Source of the DNA: Spiribacter sp. 1M189
GTDB lineage: Bacteria; Pseudomonadota; Gammaproteobacteria; Nitrococcales; Nitrococcaceae
Direction of reading: 5' to 3'
DNA length: 64,000 nucleotides
Assembly: GCF_040838345.1 (NCBI RefSeq)
Contig: NZ_JBAKFF010000001.1
Location: 682,001-746,000 of the forward strand
Of the stretch, positions 16,056 through 26,083 are shown piece after piece (the first letter of the stretch is position 1; each line of letters starts with the position of its first letter). The notes under the pieces are model-generated. The model was not told the DNA's origin. It saw only the letters and a list, made by a program, of their open reading frames with translations, and did no database searches. The translations under genes were made by a program, and so were the position numbers.

Positions 16056-17111
16056 ATGGTTCAGCGACATCGCGATGAGCCGCTCACCGAGCGCGCACAG
16101 CACCTGCTCAGAATGCTGGTGCATCGCTACATCCGCGATGGCCAGCCGGTGGGGTCGCGGGCGCTGACGCGCGATGGCGGTCTCGACCTTAGTGCGGCCT
16201 CAATCCGGAATGTCATGGCCGATCTTGAGGAGGCGGGGTACATCCAGTCGCCACACACCTCCGCCGGCCGGATTCCGACGGACCGCGGCTATCGGTTTTT
16301 CGTCGACTCGCTGCTCAGCGTTCAACGCGAAAGCGGGCTGGATGCCGACAGCCTGAGAATCCGGCTGGATGCGGGTAGGGATACCGATTCACTGGTGGAT
16401 TCCGCCTCCAATCTGCTCTCCGGGCTGACCCATCTGGCCGGCGTGGTCACGTTGCCGCGGCGGGATTATGGGGCCATCCGACATATCGAATTCCTGCCGC
16501 TGTCCGAACGCCGCATTCTCTCGATCCTTGTGCTGAATGACTCCGAGGTGCAGAACCGGGTCATCGAAACGGACCGACCCTACAGCGCGGCCGAGCTCCA
16601 GCAGGTCTCGAATTACCTCTCCGCCGAATTCGCCGGCAAGAACGTGGGTGATGTCCGGCGCGGTCTGCTCGAGGCCATGCAGGCCGATCAGCAGCACGTG
16701 AACAGTCTGATGACCTCGGCGATCGCCGTGGCACGGGAATTGTTCGCGGAGACCGGCAACGAGGACGAAGACTTCGTCATGGCGGGTGAGACCAATCTGA
16801 TGACCTTTGCCGAGCTCTCCAGCGTCGAGAAGCTCAAGGAGTTGTTCGAGGCGTTCGGGCGCAAGCGGGACATCCTGCATCTGCTCGACCGCTGCCTATC
16901 GGCGGATGGCGTGCAGATCTTCATCGGCCAGGAATCCGGCTATCGGGCCTTTGATGGTGTCAGCCTCGTGACCTCCACCTATCAGAGTGATGATCAGGTC
17001 CTCGGTGTCCTGGGCGTCATTGGCCCGACCCGCATGGAATATGACCGCGTGATCCCGATCGTCGATGTCACGGCGCGGCTGCTGGGGCATGCCTTGAAAC
17101 CCGATCATTGA
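16056..17111 (+). CDS. hrcA: Heat-inducible transcription repressor HrcA
   Basis: Winged-helix repressor of class I heat-shock genes that binds CIRCE; its folding depends on GroE, which couples repression to chaperone availability. The 351-residue protein has the N-terminal DNA-binding region, with LLRMLVHRYIRDGQPVGSR and LSAASIRNVMADLEEAGYI. The DGYI/HTSAGRIPTDRGYRFFVD stretch follows, then the GAF-like dimerisation core and the C-terminal IGPTRMEYDRVIPIVDVTA block. CGGAGG precedes the ATG. It is first in the grpE-dnaK-dnaJ cluster. Confidence 0.97.
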   Translation: MVQRHRDEPLTERAQHLLRMLVHRYIRDGQPVGSRALTRDGGLDLSAASIRNVMADLEEAGYIQSPHTSAGRIPTDRGYRFFVDSLLSVQRESGLDADSLRIRLDAGRDTDSLVDSASNLLSGLTHLAGVVTLPRRDYGAIRHIEFLPLSERRILSILVLNDSEVQNRVIETDRPYSAAELQQVSNYLSAEFAGKNVGDVRRGLLEAMQADQQHVNSLMTSAIAVARELFAETGNEDEDFVMAGETNLMTFAELSSVEKLKELFEAFGRKRDILHLLDRCLSADGVQIFIGQESGYRAFDGVSLVTSTYQSDDQVLGVLGVIGPTRMEYDRVIPIVDVTARLLGHALKPDH

Positions 17112-17135
17112 TCCCCATTTCTACCGACGAGCAGG

Positions 17136-17154
17136 CGCCGCCATGACGGCGGCG
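17136..17154 (+). other. Stem-loop between hrcA and grpE
   Basis: CGCCGCC (17136-17142) and GGCGGCG (17148-17154) form a 7-bp GC stem with a 5-nt loop and no T-run. It could be a processing site or partial attenuator separating repressor from chaperone mRNA. Confidence 0.4.
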
Positions 17155-17186
17155 TTGAGCCGGATGCCGGAACAGCGGAGCAAGCA

Positions 17187-17768
17187 ATGAGCGAAGAAGA
17201 CAAGCGAGAGAACTCAAGCGAAGAGTCCACGCAGGCGGAGAGCGGGGCGGAGTCATCCGCCACTGGGCCCGATGGCCCCATCGAGATGCCGGAGGGCGAG
17301 GACCTGCAGGCCGCACTGCGTGAGGCCGAAGCCCGTGCCGAAGAGAACTGGAGCCAGTTCCTGCGCGCCCGGGCGGAGATGGAGAACCTACGCCGCCGGG
17401 CGGAAAAGGACGTGGCAGCCGCCCGTCAGCAATCGCTGGAGAAGCTGGCCAGTGAGTTGCTTGGCGTCAAGGACAGCCTCGAGATGGGGCTGCAGGCCGC
17501 CAGCGAGGATGGTGCGGATGTGGCCAAGCTGGCCGAGGGCTCGGAGCTGACGCTGCGCATGTTCAATCAGGCGTTGGAGAAATTCAGCATCGAGGAGCTC
17601 AATCCCGAGGGTGAGCGGTTTGATCCGGAGGCGCATGAGGCAATGGCGGCCCAGGAGGCCGCCGATGTCGAACCCAACACGGTGATCAACGTCGTGCAGA
17701 AGGGCTATCGCCTCGGCGACCGGCTGCTACGCCCGGCCATGGTGATTGTCGCGAAGGCGCCGGCTTGA
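17187..17768 (+). CDS. grpE: Nucleotide exchange factor GrpE
   Basis: Cochaperone that releases ADP from DnaK. The 193 residues begin with an acidic, disordered N-terminus (Glu/Ser-rich to about residue 45), then a long helix with AEENWSQFLRARAEMENLRRRAEKD. The C-terminal beta domain has FDPEAHEAMA and VINVVQKGYRLGDRLLRPAMVIVAK. It lies between hrcA (75 bp) and dnaK (82 bp). The strongly acidic start is compatible with a salt-adapted proteome but is also common in GrpE. Confidence 0.97.
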   Translation: MSEEDKRENSSEESTQAESGAESSATGPDGPIEMPEGEDLQAALREAEARAEENWSQFLRARAEMENLRRRAEKDVAAARQQSLEKLASELLGVKDSLEMGLQAASEDGADVAKLAEGSELTLRMFNQALEKFSIEELNPEGERFDPEAHEAMAAQEAADVEPNTVINVVQKGYRLGDRLLRPAMVIVAKAPA

Positions 17769-17781
17769 TCCGGACCAGGGT

Positions 17782-17810
17782 CTTGAAAAACGCCTCTGGT
17801 GCCTAAATCT
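17782..17810 (+). promoter_or_regulatory. Candidate sigma-32 promoter upstream of dnaK
   Basis: CTTGAAA (17782-17788) is followed after 13 bp by CCTAAATCT (17802-17810), close to the heat-shock consensus CTTGAAA...CCCCATNT. The -35 is a full match and the -10 is partial. If real, dnaK has sigma-32 control in addition to the CIRCE/HrcA control upstream. Confidence 0.4.
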
Positions 17811-17850
17811 CACCAATTGAACCGAATTTGAAATCGAGGAGCATTGAATA

Positions 17851-19779
<1,929 letters not shown>

Positions 19780-19812
19780 CGGCGCTTCGCGGAACAACCG
19801 TTTCGCCGGCAA

Positions 19813-19862
19813 GGCGCAGTGCATCGAATGCTCCGGTCCGCCGGGCATTCGTTGCCTGCGCC
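19813..19862 (+). terminator. Strong two-part hairpin between dnaK and dnaJ (attenuator or partial terminator)
   Basis: An outer stem GGCGCAG (19813-19819) / CTGCGCC (19856-19862) encloses an inner stem CGAATGC (19825-19831) / GCATTCG (19845-19851). The sequence then reads TTTGCTGTTG, a weak U-tract. Likely effects are reduced dnaJ expression relative to dnaK or protection of the dnaK mRNA 3' end. Confidence 0.55.
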
Positions 19863-19918
19863 TTTGCTGTTGACGCCGGGGTGGTTACCCTGCAAACAGA
19901 CCAGTCAGAACGGGCACC

Positions 19919-21058
19919 ATGGCAAAACGTGACTATTACGAAATCCTCGGGGTTTCCCAGAACGCCTCCGAGAGTGATCTGAAAAAGGCGTATCGACGCC
20001 TGGCGATGAAATATCACCCGGACCGCAACCCGGGTGATAACGATGCGGAGCTGCATTTCAAGGAGGTCAAGGAGGCCTACGAGGTCCTCAGTGATCCACA
20101 GAAACGCTCGGCGTATGACCAGTTTGGCCACGCCGGTGTCGATCCCAGCGCCGGTGGTGGGGGTGGCGCCGGGTTCGGTCGCGGAGGCGCCGACTTCGCG
20201 GATATCTTCTCGGACGTCTTTGGCGACATCTTCGGCGGCGGTGGCCGAGGCGGAGCGCGGGCGTTCCGGGGAGCCGACCTGCGCTATCGCATGGAGGTGA
20301 CGCTGGAAGAGGCGGTTCACGGTGTCGAGCGCGAAATCCGGATTCCCACCCAGGTGCGGTGTGAGGCCTGCGAAGGTTCCGGCGCCGCACCGGGAAGTGA
20401 GCCGCAGGCCTGCCCGACCTGCAATGGCCACGGCGATGTGCGGGTCCAGCAGGGCTTTTTCTCGATCCAGCAGACCTGCCCGCGCTGCAGCGGCAGCGGG
20501 CAGATCGTCAGCGATCCGTGTCGGCAGTGTGGCGGCAGCGGAACCGTCCCCGACTACAAGACGCTCAATGTCCGAGTGCCCGCCGGCGTCGATACCGGCG
20601 ATCGCATTCGGCTGAGCGGTGAGGGCGAGCCTGGGGAGCAGGGCGGCCCACCCGGCGATCTGTACGTCGAGATGGTGGTCAAGCCGCATCCCATCTTCAC
20701 GCGTGATGGCGCCGACCTGCGCTGCGATATCCCGCTCAGTGTGACCACCGCTGCACTCGGCGGTGAGCTCGAGGTGCCGACGCTCGATGGTCGGGTCACG
20801 CTGCGTGTTCCCGCGGGCACCCAGTCCGGGAAGGTCTTCCGCGTGCGCGGCAAGGGAGTCAAGCCGGTGCGCGGCGGTACATCCGGCGATCTATTGTGCC
20901 GCGTGGCAGTGGAGACACCCGTTAATCTCACCGGTCGCCAGAAAGAGTTGCTCGAGGAGCTTGCCGACACGCTGGAGCGGGGCGGCGAGCATCACAACCC
21001 CCGCGGCAGCTCCTGGCTCGATTCAGTGAAGTCGTTCTTTGAAGGGATGAAATTCTGA
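19919..21058 (+). CDS. dnaJ: Hsp40 cochaperone DnaJ
   Basis: Stimulates DnaK ATPase and delivers substrates. The 379 residues have the J domain (1-70) with HPD at 33-35 and a Gly/Phe-rich linker (about 73-120). The zinc-finger domain follows with four repeats [24 protein letters not shown] and CRQCGGSG, then the two C-terminal substrate-binding domains. It is a full type I DnaJ. The dapB ATG follows the stop after one base. Confidence 0.98.
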   Translation: MAKRDYYEILGVSQNASESDLKKAYRRLAMKYHPDRNPGDNDAELHFKEVKEAYEVLSDPQKRSAYDQFGHAGVDPSAGGGGGAGFGRGGADFADIFSDVFGDIFGGGGRGGARAFRGADLRYRMEVTLEEAVHGVEREIRIPTQVRCEACEGSGAAPGSEPQACPTCNGHGDVRVQQGFFSIQQTCPRCSGSGQIVSDPCRQCGGSGTVPDYKTLNVRVPAGVDTGDRIRLSGEGEPGEQGGPPGDLYVEMVVKPHPIFTRDGADLRCDIPLSVTTAALGGELEVPTLDGRVTLRVPAGTQSGKVFRVRGKGVKPVRGGTSGDLLCRVAVETPVNLTGRQKELLEELADTLERGGEHHNPRGSSWLDSVKSFFEGMKF

Positions 21059-21059
21059 C

Positions 21060-21878
21060 ATGACCGCCGTTGCCATTCTGGGCGCCGCCGGGCGCATGGG
21101 CCGGACACTCGTGGAGCTGGTCGCGGCGGCGGATGATCTGACCCTTGCTGCAGCCACTGTCCGCTCCGACAGCGGATGGATCGGGCATGATGCCGGCGAG
21201 CTCGCCGGCTGCGGACGCCTGGATGTCGCCCTCACGGGCGATCCTGCTGGTGCCGCGGCCGCGGCCGAGGTGCTCATCGATTTCACCTTGCCGGCTGCGC
21301 TGGAGGGGAATCTGGCGGCGGCGGTGGCGGCGGGCACGCCCGTTGTCATCGGTACCACCGGCGTGGATGCGACCGGGGAGCAGGCCATCCACCGCGCATC
21401 GGCACAGGTGCCGCTCGTCTATGCCGCCAATTACAGCAGCGGTGTCACGCTGTTGCGCCGGTTGGTGCAGACCGCCGCTGCGGCACTTGGCGACGATTAC
21501 GATGTCGAAATTACCGAGGCGCATCATCGCTACAAACGCGATGCGCCGTCGGGCACGGCCCGGGCGCTGGGCGAGTCGGTGGCGCGGGGCCGGGGTGTGC
21601 GGCTCGAGGATCATGCCATCCAGGCGCGTGAAGGCATTGTCGGCGAGCGCCCGGCCGGCGCGATCGGGTTCCAGGCGCTGCGTGGCGGCGATATCGTTGG
21701 CGAGCATACGGTGATGCTGGCGGGAGACGGCGAGCGGCTGGAGCTCACCCACCGTGCCTCCAGCCGGGCCACGTTCGCCCGCGGTGCCCTGCGTGCCGCG
21801 CGCTGGGCGGCCGAACGCCCCGCCGGGCTGTACGACATGAATGATGTGCTCGGTCTCAACGACCGGGCGCCGGATTGA
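21060..21878 (+). CDS. dapB: 4-hydroxy-tetrahydrodipicolinate reductase
   Basis: Second committed step of lysine/diaminopimelate synthesis, NAD(P)H-dependent reduction to tetrahydrodipicolinate. The 272 residues have the Rossmann motif GAAGRMG at 8-14. The catalytic segment EAHHRYKRDAPSGTA holds the paired histidines and substrate-binding Lys/Ser/Gly. The ATG lies one base after the dnaJ stop, so it is probably read through from the chaperone operon, an order seen in many gammaproteobacteria. Downstream pathway steps dapD, dapC and dapE are 2-5 kb away on the opposite strand. Confidence 0.97.
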   Translation: MTAVAILGAAGRMGRTLVELVAAADDLTLAAATVRSDSGWIGHDAGELAGCGRLDVALTGDPAGAAAAAEVLIDFTLPAALEGNLAAAVAAGTPVVIGTTGVDATGEQAIHRASAQVPLVYAANYSSGVTLLRRLVQTAAAALGDDYDVEITEAHHRYKRDAPSGTARALGESVARGRGVRLEDHAIQAREGIVGERPAGAIGFQALRGGDIVGEHTVMLAGDGERLELTHRASSRATFARGALRAARWAAERPAGLYDMNDVLGLNDRAPD

Positions 21879-21892
21879 CGCGGGAGAGACGC

Positions 21893-22888
21893 ATGCGCAT
21901 TGCCATCATCGGAGCGGGCATTGCCGGTCTGAGTGCCGGCCGTGCGCTTCAGGCGGCCGGGGTCGAGTCGATGATTTTCGACAAGGGCCGCGGGCCCGGC
22001 GGGCGGATGGTCAGCAAGCGCACCGAGTACGGCGCGATCGATCTTGGCGCCCAGTATTTTACGGCTCGGGATGGAGAATTCCGCGCGGCGGTGGATGAGT
22101 GGGAATCCGCCGGCGTGGTCGCGCCATGGCCAGTGAGCCCGCTGGTCCTCCCGGAACGTCAGCCGGCGCGACCGGAGACGCGACTGGTGGCGGTGCCGCG
22201 CATGTCCGCGCTGGCCCGATATCTGGCCGAGGGGCTGGACCTGCAGAGCGGCATACAGGTCAGCGAGATCACACGCGAGCTCTCGGGTTGGGTGCTCAAT
22301 GGGCGCCACGGAGAGTCGCTGGGCGAGTTCGATGCGCTGCTGCTCACTGCCCCAGCGCCGCAGACGCAGTCGCTGCTTGCCGAGCCCTGTCCCAGGCTGG
22401 CGGCGCGGGCGGCCGCCTCAACGATGCAGCCCTGCTGGTCGGTTGGCCTGGTGCTCGAACGGCCGCTCGAGGTCGATTTCGACGCCGGTTTCCCGAGTAG
22501 TGGTCCGCTCGGCTGGGTGGCCCGATCGGGTTCCCGTCCGGATCGGCCTCACTTGCCGGAGATCTGGACCCTGCATGCAACGGCGGCCTGGAGTGAAGCC
22601 AATATCGAATGGTCGCCGGAGGCCGTCGGTGAGTATCTATCCACTGCGTTTACCGAGCTGATTCGGCAGACCCCGGCGGTCACCGCCCGTATTGCCCATC
22701 GCTGGCGCTTCGCCCGCGCCCGAGGCGCCCTCGCCGAGTCGGTCGGATATCTGGAGCACGAGGATGTGCTGTGCGCCGGTGACTGGGTAACGGATGGCCG
22801 GGTTGAGGGCGCATGGCGCAGTGGCCGCGCCGCCGCCCGACGGCTTATCAATCGGCTGATGGAGCGTTCCGGGCAAGACGGCGGATAA
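21893..22888 (+). CDS. Renalase-like NAD(P)/FAD-dependent oxidoreductase
   Basis: Flavoprotein of 331 residues with an N-terminal dinucleotide-binding motif IIGAGIAGLSAG (residues 4-15). The amine-oxidase-superfamily sequence FDKGRGPGGRMVSKR follows, then LGAQYFTAR. The C-terminal segment CAGDWVTDGRVEGAWRSGRAAA closes the FAD site. The pattern matches bacterial renalase-like proteins; renalases oxidise off-pathway dihydropyridine nucleotides, but I cannot assign that reaction here. The ATG at 21893 follows GGGAGAGA; an in-frame TTG at 21875 is an alternative. It follows dapB after 14 bp and its 3' end overlaps the convergent dapE by 41 bp. Confidence 0.85.
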   Translation: MRIAIIGAGIAGLSAGRALQAAGVESMIFDKGRGPGGRMVSKRTEYGAIDLGAQYFTARDGEFRAAVDEWESAGVVAPWPVSPLVLPERQPARPETRLVAVPRMSALARYLAEGLDLQSGIQVSEITRELSGWVLNGRHGESLGEFDALLLTAPAPQTQSLLAEPCPRLAARAAASTMQPCWSVGLVLERPLEVDFDAGFPSSGPLGWVARSGSRPDRPHLPEIWTLHATAAWSEANIEWSPEAVGEYLSTAFTELIRQTPAVTARIAHRWRFARARGALAESVGYLEHEDVLCAGDWVTDGRVEGAWRSGRAAARRLINRLMERSGQDGG

Positions 22889-24008
22889 TCGCCTCATAGG
22901 CAGTGCTCAGGTCGCCAATTGCCTCCACTTTGATGTTCTCGTCGACCTGATGGATGCTCTCGTTCACCGGCCCGAATTCCACGACCTCGGCGCCGAGTGG
23001 GGCGATGAAACGTCCGTCGGAGGTGCCACCGGCCGTATTCGCCGTGGGCCATTGCCCCGTCTGCTCCCGAATGACGGCGATGACGGCCTCCCGTAGCCGT
23101 CCGGGCGGGCTGCCGAACGGCTCCGCGGAGTGCGACCACTCCACCTGGCCGGCGGGGGCATACCTCGCAACGACTGCCTCGATTCGCTCGCGCAGCCCGT
23201 CGGCGCTACTCGCCGGGGAATAGCGCAGGTTAAAACGCGCCGACGCGCGGCCGGGAATAATGTTGACCGCGTCGGTATCGGTATCCACCGCGGTGAGCTG
23301 TAGGCGCGTCGGTGGAAAGTCGGCGGTGCCGGCATCCCAATCGCCATCGACGAGTTCCGTGAGTATCGACGCAAGCCGGTGGAGTGGATTGTCGGCCTGA
23401 TCGGGGTAGGCGACATGGCCCTGCTGGCCCTTGACGACGATTTCGCCGCTCAGTGATCCGCGGCGTCCCACGCGAATCGTGTCGCCCAGTTCACTGTGGC
23501 TGCTGGGCTCGCCGACGAGGCACCAGTCAACGGGCCCGAGTCGCTCCGGCAGCAGGGGCGCGACGGCGCGGATCCCATCCTGCGCGGGTCCTTCCTCGTC
23601 GCTGGTCAGGGCGATGGCAAGCCGCAACCCTTCGTCGCCCGCGGACTCGGACACGCGCTCACAGGCAGTAACGAACGCCGCGACACTTGCCTTCATATCC
23701 GCGCTACCGCGTCCGAAGAGTCGCCCCTCGCGACGGGTCGGTTCGAAGGGCGGTGACTGCCAGGCCTCGGCTGGCCCGGTGGGCACCACATCGGTATGCC
23801 CCAGGAAGAGCAGGACGGGGCCCTGCCCACCCCGGACCGCCAGCAGGTTCGAGACATCCCCGTGGGGTAGCCAGGCGATATCGAAACCCGCCCGCTCGAG
23901 CCGCTCGGCGATCAGCCGCTGGCACCCGGCATCGTCGGGGGTGATCGATGCCCGGCGGATCAACGCCTCGGTCAGCGCGAGTGTAGTCTGCGTGGCATCG
24001 GCGGGCAT
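22848..24008 (-). CDS. dapE: Succinyl-diaminopimelate desuccinylase
   Basis: Di-zinc M20 hydrolase that removes succinate to give LL-diaminopimelate. The 386 residues contain the zinc motif GHTDVVPTG (His71, Asp73), the catalytic/bridging TSDEEGPA, and the C-terminal substrate motif GGTSDGRFIAPLGAEVVEFGP with histidine in NESIHQVDE. It is last in the map-glnD-dapC-dapD-dapE series on the minus strand, 16 bp after dapD. The C-terminal 41 bp overlap the 3' end of the flavoprotein gene on the other strand. Confidence 0.97.
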   Translation of the reverse strand: MPADATQTTLALTEALIRRASITPDDAGCQRLIAERLERAGFDIAWLPHGDVSNLLAVRGGQGPVLLFLGHTDVVPTGPAEAWQSPPFEPTRREGRLFGRGSADMKASVAAFVTACERVSESAGDEGLRLAIALTSDEEGPAQDGIRAVAPLLPERLGPVDWCLVGEPSSHSELGDTIRVGRRGSLSGEIVVKGQQGHVAYPDQADNPLHRLASILTELVDGDWDAGTADFPPTRLQLTAVDTDTDAVNIIPGRASARFNLRYSPASSADGLRERIEAVVARYAPAGQVEWSHSAEPFGSPPGRLREAVIAVIREQTGQWPTANTAGGTSDGRFIAPLGAEVVEFGPVNESIHQVDENIKVEAIGDLSTAYEAIIRRLARNAPSAD

Positions 24009-24024
24009 TCGTGTCGTCCTTCGC

Positions 24025-24843
24025 TCAGGGTCGCAGCAGCTCGTTAATCCCTACTTTGGCGCGGGTCCTGGCATCCACCTGTTTGATGATGACCGCGCAG
24101 TAGAGGCTGTGGGATCCATCCGCCGCCGGCAGGCTGCCCGGCACCACAACCGCCCCCGGCGGCACCTGGCCGTAGGTCACCTCACCGGTCTCGCGGTTGT
24201 AGATCTTTGTGCTCTGGCCGATATAGACGCCCATTGAGATGACGGCGCCCTCGCCGACGATGACGCCCTCGACGATCTCTGAGCGCGCCCCGATGAAGCA
24301 GTTATCCTCGATGATGGTCGGGCTCGCCTGCAGCGGCTCCAGCACGCCGCCGATGCCGACACCACCGGAGAGGTGCACATTGCGGCCGATCTGGGCGCAG
24401 GAACCCACCGTTGCCCAGGTGTCGACCATGGTGCCACTGTCGACATAGGCGCCAATGTTGACGTAGGAGGGCATAAGCACAACGCCGGGCGCGATGTACG
24501 AGCCCCGGCGTGCGGCCGCTGGCGGCACCACGCGGACGCCATCGGCATCGAAATCGGCACTGTTGTAGTCGGCGTACTTCAGCGGCACCTTGTCGTAGTA
24601 GTCCGTCTCCCCGCCGCGGATGCGCTGGTTTGGCGTCAGCCGGAACGACAGCAGCACCGCCTTTTTCAGCCATTCGTTGACCTGCCAGCCATCGCCGGTT
24701 TTCTCGGCGACGCGATCCTCACCGCGGTCAAGCCGGGCCAATGCCGCCTCGACCGCCTCTCGGACCGCCGGCGAGGCGGTTTCCGGGGCCAGGGTGTCGC
24801 GGTTCTCGAAGGCGGACTCGATGGTGTCCTGGATCGATGCCAT
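24025..24843 (-). CDS. dapD: Tetrahydrodipicolinate N-succinyltransferase
   Basis: Succinyl-CoA-dependent acyltransferase that protects the amino group in diaminopimelate synthesis. The 272 residues have a helical N-terminal domain and a left-handed beta-helix of hexapeptide repeats (about 100-220), with [47 protein letters not shown] forming the conserved core. The C-terminus contains [19 protein letters not shown]. It is the trimeric-enzyme family with E. coli-like length. It lies between dapC and dapE in the same operon. Confidence 0.97.
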   Translation of the reverse strand: MASIQDTIESAFENRDTLAPETASPAVREAVEAALARLDRGEDRVAEKTGDGWQVNEWLKKAVLLSFRLTPNQRIRGGETDYYDKVPLKYADYNSADFDADGVRVVPPAAARRGSYIAPGVVLMPSYVNIGAYVDSGTMVDTWATVGSCAQIGRNVHLSGGVGIGGVLEPLQASPTIIEDNCFIGARSEIVEGVIVGEGAVISMGVYIGQSTKIYNRETGEVTYGQVPPGAVVVPGSLPAADGSHSLYCAVIIKQVDARTRAKVGINELLRP

Positions 24844-24859
24844 GAAGGGTCTCCGTCAG

Positions 24860-26083
24860 TCATTTCCATTGTTCGATAAAGCGGCGCATCCGCCTGAGCG
24901 CATCCTCGCAGATGGCCTGCTCGGCCACCAGTGCCAGGCGCACATGGCCCGCTCCTGGGTCACCCTCCGGCGTCGGGCGCGAGAGATAGCGTCCGGGTAG
25001 TACCGTGATGCCCGTGTCGGCATACAGCGCCTTGGTAAAGGCTTCGTCATCGCCGCCGGGCACCGGCAGCCAGATGTAGAAACCGGCCTCGGGCTCGTCA
25101 TAAGGGGCGATATCGGCCAGGGTTTCCCGGGCCATGGCGAATTTGTGTCGGTAGGCCGCCCGGTTTTCCCTGACGTGGGTCTCGTCGCGCCAGGCAGCGA
25201 GGCTCGCCTGCTGAGCATGAAAGGGCAGCGCGCAGCCCTGGTAGGTGCGATAGGCGGCGAATGCCTCGATCAAGACCGCATCGCCAGCGATAAAGCCGGA
25301 GCGCAGCCCCGGCACGTTGGACCGCTTCGACAGGCTGTGAAAGACGAGACAGCCCCTGAAGCCATCACGCCTGGCGGCCTGGCAGGCCGCAAGTAGACCA
25401 AGCGGAGGCGCCTGCTCGTCGTGGTAGAGCTCGCTGTAGCACTCATCCGCGGCGATCACGAAACCGTGACGATCCCGGATGGCGAAAAGCTGATCCCAGA
25501 ACGCCTGTGGCAGGACCCGCCCGGTAGGGTTGCCGGGGCTGCAGAGGTAGATCAGGCCGCATTCGGCCCATTCCCGTTCTTCGATGCCGTCGAGATCCGG
25601 TATCCCGCCTCCGCCGGTGTTGAGCATCCGCGGTCGGCCACCGGCCAGCAGGGCCGCGCCTTCGTAGATCTGATAGAACGGGTTCGGCATGAAGACCACT
25701 GGCCGATTGGCCGGATCGATCAGGGCCTGCGTCACGGCGAACAGGGCCTCGCGGGTTCCGGCGGCCGGGAGGACGTGCCGATCCGGATCAATGCGGGCGT
25801 CGATCAGCCCAAAGCGCCAGCGGAGCCAGTCCGCGATGCCCGCGCGGAGTTCCGGCATGCCGGCGGTGGCCGGGTATCGGCCGAGACCGCTATCGACGCC
25901 GGCACGAAAGGCCTCAGCGATGAAATCCGGTACCGGGTGCTTTGGCTCGCCGATGGACAGGGGGACCGGCATGGCCGTCGAGGCCGGCTTTATCCCGTCG
26001 AGCAGGCGACGCAGGCGCTGGAAGGGGTAGGCCTGCAGTCGCGCCAGTCCCGGATTACCGCCGGCGAGCACGTCAGACGCCAT
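24860..26083 (-). CDS. dapC: N-succinyldiaminopimelate aminotransferase
   Basis: PLP-dependent class I/II aminotransferase that converts succinyl-amino-ketopimelate to succinyl-diaminopimelate. The protein is 407 residues from the ATG at 26083, which gives the DapC-typical start NPGLARLQAYPFQRLR. Seen motifs are SIGEPKHPVPDF, YPATAGMPELR, the SPGNPTG turn, the aspartate/tyrosine region IAADECYSELY, and the PLP lysine in SLSKRSNVPGLRSGF. The start overlaps the glnD stop by 11 bp. The order map-glnD-dapC-dapD is conserved in gammaproteobacteria and supports DapC over other aminotransferases. Confidence 0.93.
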   Translation of the reverse strand: MASDVLAGGNPGLARLQAYPFQRLRRLLDGIKPASTAMPVPLSIGEPKHPVPDFIAEAFRAGVDSGLGRYPATAGMPELRAGIADWLRWRFGLIDARIDPDRHVLPAAGTREALFAVTQALIDPANRPVVFMPNPFYQIYEGAALLAGGRPRMLNTGGGGIPDLDGIEEREWAECGLIYLCSPGNPTGRVLPQAFWDQLFAIRDRHGFVIAADECYSELYHDEQAPPLGLLAACQAARRDGFRGCLVFHSLSKRSNVPGLRSGFIAGDAVLIEAFAAYRTYQGCALPFHAQQASLAAWRDETHVRENRAAYRHKFAMARETLADIAPYDEPEAGFYIWLPVPGGDDEAFTKALYADTGITVLPGRYLSRPTPEGDPGAGHVRLALVAEQAICEDALRRMRRFIEQWK

